Made by a program: the position numbers and the translations under genes
Part shown: one piece after another, positions 1-5,053 of the stretch
How positions within the stretch are numbered: the first letter of the stretch is position 1
How the letters are laid out: each line of letters begins with the position of its first letter
From: a bacterium
Lineage (GTDB): Bacteria > Desulfobacterota > S145-22
Reading direction: 5' to 3'
Length of the DNA: 5,053 bases
Assembly: GCA_027073795.1 (NCBI GenBank)
Contig: JALTEW010000490.1
Span: forward strand, 1-5,053
The notes under the pieces: model-generated
The model's database searches: none
What the model was told of the DNA's origin: nothing
Seen by the model: the letters and a program-made list of their open reading frames with translations, nothing else

Positions 1-143
1 GCTTCATAATGATCCCGGTCATTTTCCTTGACCTGAACCACCACGCAGGGGCCTGCCTGAATCAATGTAACCGGAATTGCCCTGCCTTCTTCGTCGAAGA
101 CCTGGGACATTCCGACTTTTCTACCGATAAGTCCATTAACCAT
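1..143 (-). CDS. rplC: 50S ribosomal protein L3, N-terminal part (cut by window edge)
   Basis: This is the 5' end of the gene for ribosomal protein L3, a primary 23S rRNA-binding protein that helps start assembly of the large subunit and reaches toward the peptidyl-transferase centre. Reading the minus strand from the ATG at 143-141 gives 47 codons plus two bases, beginning MVNGLIGRKVGMSQVF and continuing through the PVTLIQAGPCVVVQV stretch. This is the characteristic bacterial L3 N-terminus, with the GLIGRKVGMSQVF block. The start is supported by a GGAGGA ribosome-binding site 7 nt upstream. The gene begins 28 nt after rpsJ, the normal S10-operon order. Most of the protein (about 160 more residues is usual for the family) lies beyond the left edge, so nothing can be said about its C-terminal half. 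Confidence 0.96.
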   Translation of the reverse strand, partial: MVNGLIGRKVGMSQVFDEEGRAIPVTLIQAGPCVVVQVKENDRDHYE

Positions 144-150
144 AACCTAT

Positions 151-156
151 TCCTCC
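151..156 (-). promoter_or_regulatory. Ribosome-binding site of rplC
   Basis: On the minus strand this reads GGAGGA, 7 nt before the ATG at 143-141. It is a strong match to the anti-Shine-Dalgarno sequence and fixes the L3 start in the short rpsJ-rplC gap. Confidence 0.8.
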
Positions 157-171
157 AACTTCGTCAGAGCC

Positions 172-495
172 TCAGCTCCCTGCCCCGGATGCTTTAATTT
201 CCACGTTGACACCAGCCGGAAGTTCCAGCTTCATCAGTGCTTCAATCGTATGCTCGTTCGGGTCATGAATGTCAATCAGCCGCTTGTGAACCCGAATCTC
301 AAACTGTTCTCTGGATTTCTTGTTCACGTGGGGGGAGCGGTTTACTGTAAACCGGGAAATGTCTGTGGGCAGCGGGACCGGGCCGGCTACATTGGCCCCC
401 GTCCGTTTCGCCGTATCCACAATTTCAGATGTAGACTGGTCCAGAACCCGGTAATCATACGCTTTCAGTCGAATTCTGATCTTACTGCTTTTCAT
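172..495 (-). CDS. rpsJ: 30S ribosomal protein S10 (NusE)
   Basis: Ribosomal protein S10 belongs to the head of the small subunit. In the family it also acts as NusE, pairing with NusB in antitermination complexes and binding NusG to couple transcription with translation. The 107-residue product begins MKSSKIRIRLKAYDYRVLDQ. It has the family signature GANVAGPVPLPT (residues 33-44), then VNRSPHVNKKSREQFE (51-66) and the RLIDIHDP segment (72-79). The usual length is about 102-105, so the tail (EIKASGAGS) is only slightly longer. A longer reading from a TTG at 513 would add six residues (MSKRGI) and overlap tuf. I reject it because ATG 495-493 matches the conserved N-terminus and has a GAGG motif before it. 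The gene starts 10 nt after the tuf stop, so translational coupling to tuf is likely (inference). Confidence 0.97.
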   Translation of the reverse strand: MKSSKIRIRLKAYDYRVLDQSTSEIVDTAKRTGANVAGPVPLPTDISRFTVNRSPHVNKKSREQFEIRVHKRLIDIHDPNEHTIEALMKLELPAGVNVEIKASGAGS

Positions 496-499
496 GATG

Positions 500-505
500 C
501 CTCTC
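500..505 (-). promoter_or_regulatory. Ribosome-binding site of rpsJ, adjoining the tuf stop
   Basis: On the minus strand the tuf stop TAA is followed at once by GAGAGG, then CATC and the rpsJ ATG. The spacing of 4 nt is short and the match to the anti-Shine-Dalgarno sequence is modest. This supports the ATG at 495 over the upstream TTG and fits re-initiation by ribosomes finishing tuf. Confidence 0.6.
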
Positions 506-1699
506 TTACTCAATAATCTCTGTCACGGTGCCGGCGCCAACGGTACGTCCACCCTCACGGATGGCGAAACGAAGGCCCTTTTCCATGGCAATCGGGGTGA
601 TGAGCTTGACTTCAATGGTCAGGTTGTCACCCGGCATGACCATTTCTACACCCTCCGGGAGTTTGATGTCTCCCGTTACGTCGGTGGTCCGGAAGAAGAA
701 CTGCGGGCGGTAGCCGGTAAAGAACGGTTTGTGACGGCCGCCTTCTTCTTTGGTCAGTACGTAGATTTCACCTTTGAAGTTGACATGGGGGGTGATGCTG
801 CCGATTTTGGCGCATACCTGGCCACGCATGACTTCTTTTTTGTCTGTGCCACGGAGAAGAAGGCCGACGTTGTCGCCTGCTTCGCCGCGATCCAGAATCT
901 TTTTGAACATTTCTACACCGGTGCATACCCGCTTGATGGTGGGACGGATGCCCACGATTTCAATTTCGGTGCCGGTGGTGATGACGCCGCGTTCAATTCG
1001 GCCGGTTACAACTGTTCCACGGCCGCTGATGCTGAAGATGTCTTCGATGGGCATGAGGAAGTCTTTGTCTACCGGACGTTCCGGCAGCGGTACGTAGTTG
1101 TCTACGGCTTCCATGAGTTCGAAGATGGATTTGGTCCATTTTTCGTCATCGGGGTTTTCAAGGGCTTTCAATGCACTGCCACGGATAACGGGGATGTCGT
1201 CTCCCGGAAATTCGTATTCGTCAAGAAGTTCACGGACTTCCATTTCTACCAGGTCTACCAGTTCTTCGTCATCTACCATGTCTACTTTGTTCAGGTAAAC
1301 TACGATGTAGGGGACGTTGACCTGGCGGGCAAGCAGGATGTGCTCTCTGGTCTGCGGCATGGGGCCGTCGTAGGCGCTGACTACCAGAATGGCTCCGTCC
1401 ATCTGCGCCGCGCCGGTGATCATGTTTTTGACGTAGTCGGCATGTCCCGGGCAGTCTACGTGGGCGTAATGACGGTTTTCCGTCTGGTATTCCACGTGGG
1501 CGGTGTTGATGGTGATGCCCCGTTCTCTTTCTTCCGGCGCGTTGTCAATGGAGTCAAAGCTGCGGACTTCTACGTCGCCTTTGCTCTTCGCCAGTACCAG
1601 GGTGATGGCCGCTGTCAATGTGGTTTTACCATGGTCTACGTGACCGATGGTGCCAATGTTAACATGCGGTTTCGTTCTTTCGAATTTTTCCTTCGCCAT
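506..1699 (-). CDS. tuf: Elongation factor Tu (EF-Tu)
   Basis: EF-Tu is the cytoplasmic GTPase that carries aminoacyl-tRNA to the ribosomal A site. The 397-residue product has normal family length. The G domain (about 1-205) shows the P-loop GHVDHGKT (19-26), switch I RGITI with Thr63, DCPGH (82-86, His86 being the catalytic histidine), NKVD (137-140) and SALK (175-178). Domain II (about 215-300) contains FSISGRGTVVTGRIERG. Domain III (about 305-397) contains GGRHKPFF and ends in REGGRTVGAGTVTEI. The first ATG follows a near-perfect ribosome-binding site. The gene lies 18 nt after fusA and 10 nt before rpsJ. Two small departures from the commonest bacterial sequence are Tyr110 in SAYDGPMPQTREH (usually Ala or Thr) and Val139 in the NKxD motif (often Cys or Ala). 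Neither removes a catalytic residue. Many bacteria have a second tuf, which cannot be judged here. Confidence 0.99.
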   Translation of the reverse strand: MAKEKFERTKPHVNIGTIGHVDHGKTTLTAAITLVLAKSKGDVEVRSFDSIDNAPEERERGITINTAHVEYQTENRHYAHVDCPGHADYVKNMITGAAQMDGAILVVSAYDGPMPQTREHILLARQVNVPYIVVYLNKVDMVDDEELVDLVEMEVRELLDEYEFPGDDIPVIRGSALKALENPDDEKWTKSIFELMEAVDNYVPLPERPVDKDFLMPIEDIFSISGRGTVVTGRIERGVITTGTEIEIVGIRPTIKRVCTGVEMFKKILDRGEAGDNVGLLLRGTDKKEVMRGQVCAKIGSITPHVNFKGEIYVLTKEEGGRHKPFFTGYRPQFFFRTTDVTGDIKLPEGVEMVMPGDNLTIEVKLITPIAMEKGLRFAIREGGRTVGAGTVTEIIE

Positions 1700-1704
1700 T
1701 GGTT

Positions 1705-1711
1705 CCTCCTT
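1705..1711 (-). promoter_or_regulatory. Strong ribosome-binding site of tuf
   Basis: Minus strand AAGGAGG, 5 nt before the ATG at 1699-1697. It is the fullest Shine-Dalgarno match in the window, which fits EF-Tu being among the most abundant proteins of a bacterial cell. It sits inside the 18-nt fusA-tuf gap. Confidence 0.85.
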
Positions 1712-1717
1712 AATTCC

Positions 1718-3785
1718 TTAAATGTTTTCCACAATTTTTTCGGAAATGTTTTTCGGGACTTCTTCGTACCGCGAGAACTGCATGACGTACGAAGCACGCC
1801 CCTGACTGAGTGAACGGAGCGTCGTCGCGTAACCGAACATTTCAGCCAGCGGAACATTCGCTTTAATTACCTGAAGCCCCCCTTTGGTCTCCAGGTTTGA
1901 AACCTTTCCTCTCCGGGCGTTCAAATCGCCCATTACATCGCCAAGATATTCTTCCGGTGTCACCGCTTCCACTTCCATAATCGGCTCAAGAAGATAGGGC
2001 GACGCTTTCCGGCAGGCGTTTTTGAACGCCATTGACGCACAGATTTTGAATGCCATTTCAGAAGAGTCCACTTCATGGTAGGAGCCATCGTACAAAGTCA
2101 CCTGAACGTTGGTCATTTCATATCCTGCCAGAATACCGCCTTCCATGGCACCTTGAATTCCCCGCTCAATGGGGCGAATGTATTCTTTGGGAATTACCCC
2201 ACCGGTAATTTTGTCAATAAACTTGAACGGTTCGCCTTCACAGGGTTCCACCTTGATTTTCATGTGGGCGTACTGGCCTTTACCGCCAGTCTGTTTGACA
2301 TAGCGTTCTTCATGGTCCACTGTTTTACGGATAGACTCCCGATAAGCAACCTGGGGCTGTCCCACCCGTGCTTCCACGTTGAATTCCCGGGTCAAGCGGT
2401 CCACAATAATTTCCAGATGGAGTTCCCCCATCCCGGAAATGATGGTCTGGCCTGTTTCCTTGTCCACGTGGACCTTGAAAGTAGGGTCTTCGGTAGCCAG
2501 CTTTGCCAGTGCGGCACCGAGTTTTTCCTGGTCTGCCTTGGTTTTGGGCTCAATGGCAACGGAAATAACCGGTTCCGGGAAATCCATGGCTTCCAGAATT
2601 ACCGGATGTTTCTGCTCACAGATTGTGTCCCCGGTGGTCACACCTTTCAAACCCACAACAGCGGCAATATCGCCGGCCCATACTTCTTTGATGTCTTCCC
2701 GTTTGTTGGCGTGCATTTTCAAAAGGCGGCCAACCCGCTCTTTCTTTCCACTGTTGGCATTATAAATGTAGGAGCCGCTTTCCAGGTGCCCGGAATAAAC
2801 CCGGACAAAAGCCAACTGCCCGACATAGGGGTCTGTCATAATCTTGAATGCCAGTGCGCAGAAGGCTTCTGTATCGTCTGTCTTCCGGGTCACTTCATTC
2901 CCGTCAGGGTCTACACCCACAATCGGCGGAACTTCCAGCGGACTGGGCAGGTAGTCGATGATGGCATCCAACAGGGGCTGTACACCCTTGTTTTTGAAGG
3001 CTGTACCACAGAGTACCGGTGTAAAGAAGAGGTTCAATGTCCCTTCCCGAAGCCCCCGGCGAATTTCATCCGCCGTCAGCTCTTCACCGTTGAGGTATTT
3101 ATCCATCAGGTCGTCCATGGTTTCCGCCGCGGCCTCCACCATTTTCTCCCGCCATTCCTCTGCCGTTTCCCGGTATTCTTCCGGAATTTCGCAGACTTCA
3201 TGTTCGGCGCCCATGGTTTCGTCCATATAACGAAGGGCTTTCATATCCACCAGGTCAATAATACCGATGAATTTGTCTTCCTTTCCCCAGGGAATCTGCA
3301 CCGGAACCGCCCTGGCGTGGAGCTTCTCACTCATCTGCGCCACACCACCAAAAAAGTCCGCGCCCTGGCGGTCCATTTTGTTGATGAAGGCAATTCTCGG
3401 AACTTTATACTTGTCAGCCTGGCGCCACACCGTTTCCGACTGCGGCTGGACGCCGCCGACGGCACAGAAAACAGCTACGGCGCCGTCCAGAACCCCTCAA
3501 AGAGCGTTCCACTTCCGCCGTAAAGTCCACATGTCCCGGTGTATCAATAATATTGATCCGATACTTGTTCCAGAAACAGGTTGTCGCGGCAGACGTAATG
3601 GTAATTCCCCGCTCCTGCTCCTGCACCATCCAGTCCATCTGAGCAGTACCGTCATGTACCTCTCCGATTTTATGACTCACTCCGGTGTAGTACAGTATCC
3701 TCTCGGTAGTGGTTGTTTTCCCGGCATCAATATGCGCCATGATACCGATATTTCTGATTTTTTCAAGAGGCACGACTCTCGCCAC
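1718..3785 (-). CDS. fusA: Elongation factor G (EF-G), interrupted by a one-base frameshift
   Basis: EF-G is the GTPase that drives translocation of tRNA and mRNA and, with RRF, ribosome recycling. The frame opens at a GTG (3785-3783) preceded by TAGGAG. It encodes MARVVPLEKI, the P-loop AHIDAGKT (17-24), switch I QERGITITSAATT (57-69) and DTPGH (81-85). After Arg97 one extra base in 3493-3496 throws translation into 26 nonsense codons and a TGA at 3416-3414. Dropping one base restores VLDGAVAVFCAVGG and the rest, for 688 residues in all (family usual about 690-700). Further motifs in corrected numbering are NKMD (135-138), GTAFKN (260-265; GSAFKN is commoner), domain II (about 300-400), domain III (about 401-478, with ISGMGELHLE), domain IV (about 479-592, with the tip loop GSYHEVDS at 567-574) and domain V (to the end). 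All domains are intact, so an error in the read or a very recent mutation is more likely than an old pseudogene. Confidence 0.95.
3493..3496 (-). other. Single-base insertion (frameshift site) in fusA
   Basis: The plus strand has CCCC here (GGGG on the coding strand, in TTGAGGGGTTCTGG). With three G instead of four the codons read TTG AGG GTT CTG GAC GGC, giving L-R-V-L-D-G, the conserved EF-G sequence that joins the two halves exactly. With four G the frame runs into Arg-rich nonsense (GSGRRRS) and stops 26 codons later. The position is set precisely by conservation on both sides. It lies in a short homopolymer, the usual place for an indel error. I see no stop codon beside it and no slippery heptamer of known programmed-frameshift type. 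Confidence 0.93.
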
Positions 3786-3791
3786 AACAAT

Positions 3792-3797
3792 CTCCTA
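3792..3797 (-). promoter_or_regulatory. Ribosome-binding site deciding the GTG start of fusA
   Basis: Minus strand TAGGAG, 6 nt before the GTG at 3785-3783. No ATG lies at the conserved N-terminus (VVPLEKIRNIGIMAHIDAGKT), so this site selects GTG as the start. Confidence 0.75.
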
Positions 3798-3812
3798 AAC
3801 GCTAACTGTCGC

Positions 3813-3841
3813 TTAATACTTTAGTTGTAAAAAAACGTAAA
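3813..3841 (-). promoter_or_regulatory. Possible weak internal promoter before fusA
   Basis: In the 65-nt rpsG-fusA gap the minus strand contains TTTACG (3841-3836) and TATTAA (3818-3813) separated by exactly 17 nt. Each hexamer matches the sigma-70 consensus at four of six positions. Initiation about 7 nt downstream would leave a leader of roughly 20 nt ending in the fusA ribosome-binding site. The gap is AT-rich, so chance matches are likely. This is a candidate only. Confidence 0.2.
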
Positions 3842-3850
3842 AGCTACAGA

Positions 3851-4324
3851 TTACCACCGATAATGAGCAAAAGCACGGTTCGCTTCTGCCATTCTGTGGA
3901 TATCTTCTTTTTTCTTGATGGCGGTACCGGTATTTCCGGCCGCATCCATCAACTCTGCCGCGAGGCGCTCAATCATTGTCCGTTCGCCCCTTGCACGTGC
4001 GGCATTTACAATCCAACGCAGACTCAAGGTGAGCTGCCTTTTGGGGTTTACCTCAATGGGTACCTGGTAGGTTGCCCCTCCTACCCTTCTGGATTTGGTT
4101 TCAACCTGCGGCTTGACATTGTCCACCGCCTGTTTGAACAGTTTCAGGGGGTCATCACCGGTTTTTTCTCCAATCCGCTCCAGTGCACCATAAAAAATCT
4201 TGGCAGAAGTGCTCTTCTTGCCATCCAGCATGACCTTGTTAATGAACTTGGTCACCAGCACACTGTTGTAGACAGGATCCGGGAGGACCGCCCGCTCCAT
4301 TACTCCTCGTTTTTTCCTCGGCAT
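3851..4324 (-). CDS. rpsG: 30S ribosomal protein S7
   Basis: S7 is a primary assembly protein that binds the 3' major domain of 16S rRNA, organises the head of the small subunit and lines the E site. The 157-residue product matches the usual 156. It begins MPRKKRGVMERAVLPDPVYNS and has the basic block VMLDGKKSTSAKIFYGAL (31-48). The beta-hairpin signature VKPQVETKSRRVGGATYQVP is at 70-89, followed by RWIVNAARARGERTM (103-117). The C-terminus DIHRMAEANRAFAHYRW (141-157) is typical. The ATG follows GAGGAG at 7 nt. The gap after rpsL is only 11 nt. In E. coli the S7 autoregulatory site occupies a longer rpsL-rpsG spacer, so that version of feedback control is not possible here in the same form. 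The gene is followed by the 65-nt gap before fusA. Confidence 0.98.
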   Translation of the reverse strand: MPRKKRGVMERAVLPDPVYNSVLVTKFINKVMLDGKKSTSAKIFYGALERIGEKTGDDPLKLFKQAVDNVKPQVETKSRRVGGATYQVPIEVNPKRQLTLSLRWIVNAARARGERTMIERLAAELMDAAGNTGTAIKKKEDIHRMAEANRAFAHYRW

Positions 4325-4331
4325 ACGCTAT

Positions 4332-4337
4332 CTCCTC
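4332..4337 (-). promoter_or_regulatory. Ribosome-binding site of rpsG overlapping the rpsL stop codon
   Basis: Minus strand GAGGAG, 7 nt before the rpsG ATG (4324-4322). Its first two bases are the last two of the rpsL TGA stop (4338-4336). The overlap points to translational coupling of S7 to S12. Confidence 0.8.
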
Positions 4338-4716
4338 ACTTCGAAGCTTTCGGTCTCTTGACACCGTATTTGGAACGGGAGTTTGTCCTTCCTTCCACTC
4401 CGACGGAATCCAGTGTACCACGAATCACATGGTACCGGACACCGGGGAGATCCTTCACACGGCCACCGCGAATCAGAACAACAGAGTGTTCCTGAAGCGT
4501 ATGGCCGATGCCCGGAATGTAGGAAGTGACTTCAAACCCGTTCGTCAACCTCACACGAGCCACTTTCCGCAACGCCGAGTTGGGCTTTTTCGGGGTTGTG
4601 GTGTACACCCTGGTGCAAACCCCACGCCGTTGCGGACATCTTGTCAAAGCGGGAGACTTGGTTTTCGCTTTCATCTGTTTGCGTCCCCGCTTGATCAACT
4701 GGTTAATTGTCGGCAA
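4336..4716 (-). CDS. rpsL: 30S ribosomal protein S12, apparent TTG start
   Basis: S12 sits at the decoding centre between the body and head of the small subunit and affects accuracy of tRNA selection. The 126-residue product (usual about 123-140) carries the signature PQRRGVCTRVYTTTPKKPNS (28-47), then SALRK, RLTNGFEVTSYIPGIGH (56-72), RGGRVKDLPGVRYH (83-96) and a basic tail (SKYGVKRPKASK). Lysines 43, 44 and 88, counting the initiator Met, are wild type at the sites where substitutions give streptomycin resistance. Asp89, the residue methylthiolated in E. coli, is present. The start is TTG (4716-4714): it lies exactly where the family's MPTINQL begins, no ATG is in frame upstream before a TAA, and AAGGAG lies 7 nt before it. 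It is the first gene after rpoC and is followed closely by rpsG. Confidence 0.97.
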   Translation of the reverse strand: MPTINQLIKRGRKQMKAKTKSPALTRCPQRRGVCTRVYTTTPKKPNSALRKVARVRLTNGFEVTSYIPGIGHTLQEHSVVLIRGGRVKDLPGVRYHVIRGTLDSVGVEGRTNSRSKYGVKRPKASK

Positions 4717-4723
4717 TGTTCCA

Positions 4724-4729
4724 CTCCTT
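4724..4729 (-). promoter_or_regulatory. Ribosome-binding site deciding the TTG start of rpsL
   Basis: Minus strand AAGGAG, 7 nt before the TTG at 4716-4714. Good spacing and a strong match make TTG the credible start despite its rarity for a highly expressed ribosomal protein gene. Confidence 0.78.
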
Positions 4730-4783
4730 CTATGTTTTTATGCACAATTCCAGCACAAAGCCTGCCGATTTTAGCAAACTGCC

Positions 4784-5053
4784 TTATTCCTTGTCAACCG
4801 GCTTTTTCTCTTCAATCCCTAAATTCGCCCTCGCACGCTCGATTTCAAACCGCACAGGGTCTTCCTGGGGGATGGTTTCATCCTTTTCCAGTTTGAAATC
4901 GTGATAATCCGGGAATCCGGTTCCGGTGGGAATCAGCTTGCCCAGAATAACATTTTCTTTCAGGCCGTGGAGATGATCCACCTTTCCTTCCACGGCGGCT
5001 TCAGTCAGTACCCGGGTGGTTTCCTGGAATGACGCTGCGGAAATAAAACTACG
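4784..5053 (-). CDS. rpoC: DNA-directed RNA polymerase subunit beta', C-terminal end (cut by window edge)
   Basis: This is the last 89 codons plus the TAA of the largest catalytic RNA polymerase subunit. Reading from the right edge gives RSFISAASFQETTRVLTEAA, the highly conserved beta' C-terminal block next to the omega-binding region. KVDHLHGLKENVILGKLIPTGTGF follows. The end (about 35 residues: PDYHDFKLEK... to EEKKPVDKE) is acidic and charged and does not resemble a tail I can assign to a phylum. The rest of the gene is beyond the window. rpoC directly before rpsL is the usual junction of the rpoBC and str operons. The L7Ae-like gene that commonly lies between them in Bacillota is absent. 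The 67-nt gap that follows contains no convincing terminator, so read-through into rpsL is expected (inference). Confidence 0.97.
   Translation of the reverse strand, partial: RSFISAASFQETTRVLTEAAVEGKVDHLHGLKENVILGKLIPTGTGFPDYHDFKLEKDETIPQEDPVRFEIERARANLGIEEKKPVDKE

Noticed and set aside
172..513. Longer S10 reading from a TTG at 513 (113 residues)
   Set aside because: The six extra residues overlap the end of tuf and are not part of the conserved S10 N-terminus. The ATG at 495 has its own GAGG motif.
494..1813. 439-codon open frame on the plus strand opposite tuf and the end of fusA
   Set aside because: It lies antisense to a clear EF-Tu gene. Its translation is rich in Phe, Val and His, as expected for the complement of biased codons, and resembles no family I know. 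It is a shadow frame.
1636..1857. 73-codon minus-strand frame across the fusA-tuf junction
   Set aside because: It overlaps both genes in another frame and gives an Arg/Lys/Ser-rich translation with no family resemblance.
3493..3496. Programmed ribosomal frameshift in fusA
   Set aside because: I see no stop codon next to the site, no slippery heptamer or CUU-UGA type motif, and EF-G is not known to use recoding. A one-base error is simpler.
2075..3523. 482-codon open frame on the plus strand opposite fusA
   Set aside because: It is antisense to conserved EF-G coding sequence, its composition is typical of a reverse-complement shadow, and it has no recognisable domain. It comes from the codon bias of fusA.
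3822..3850. Possible terminator after rpsG: T-run of seven on the minus strand behind a GTA...TAC pairing
   Set aside because: The stem is only about 3 base pairs and AT-rich, too weak for an intrinsic terminator, and the operon continues.
4742..4758. Direct repeat GCACAA at 4742-4747 and 4753-4758 (11-nt period) in the rpoC-rpsL gap
   Set aside because: Six-base repeats in a short spacer are expected by chance, and there is no further copy or palindromic structure to suggest a binding site.

Overview
The window is a piece of the core bacterial translation and transcription cluster. Every gene is on the minus strand, so transcription runs from high to low coordinates: rpoC (3' end only) > rpsL > rpsG > fusA > tuf > rpsJ > rplC (5' end only). 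This is the classical str operon joined directly to the first genes of the S10 operon. I found no mobile element, tRNA, rRNA, CRISPR array or plus-strand gene. The long plus-strand reading frames opposite tuf and fusA are shadows.

Layout: 5053-4784 encodes the last 89 residues of RNA polymerase beta'. A 67-nt gap leads to rpsL (S12, apparent TTG start), then 11 nt to rpsG (S7). A 65-nt gap, the only other sizeable one, precedes fusA (EF-G, GTG start). Next come 18 nt, tuf (EF-Tu), 10 nt, rpsJ (S10), 28 nt and rplC (L3, cut by the left edge). The short gaps and a Shine-Dalgarno-like motif before every start visible in the window indicate one polycistronic unit. No stretch longer than 67 nt is non-coding.

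The main anomaly is fusA. It is split by a single extra base in a run of four C (plus strand) at 3493-3496. The first 97 codons and the remaining 591 codons are both well conserved but lie in different frames. Removing one base restores a normal 688-residue EF-G. A sequencing or assembly error is the simplest explanation, because EF-G is essential and everything else in the gene is intact.

Organism: a bacterium with moderate GC content by eye that uses Shine-Dalgarno sites and some non-ATG starts. There is no L7Ae-like gene between rpoC and rpsL, and EF-G has the AVGGVQPQSETVWRQ type of switch region. Both argue against a typical Bacillota member and suggest a diderm lineage, but I cannot name the phylum. 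S12 carries the YIPGIGH form also seen outside Proteobacteria. The genes work together: RNA polymerase, decoding-site proteins S12 and S7, the two elongation GTPases, S10/NusE and L3 are co-expressed so that transcription and translation capacity scale together. I see no evidence for an undescribed system here.
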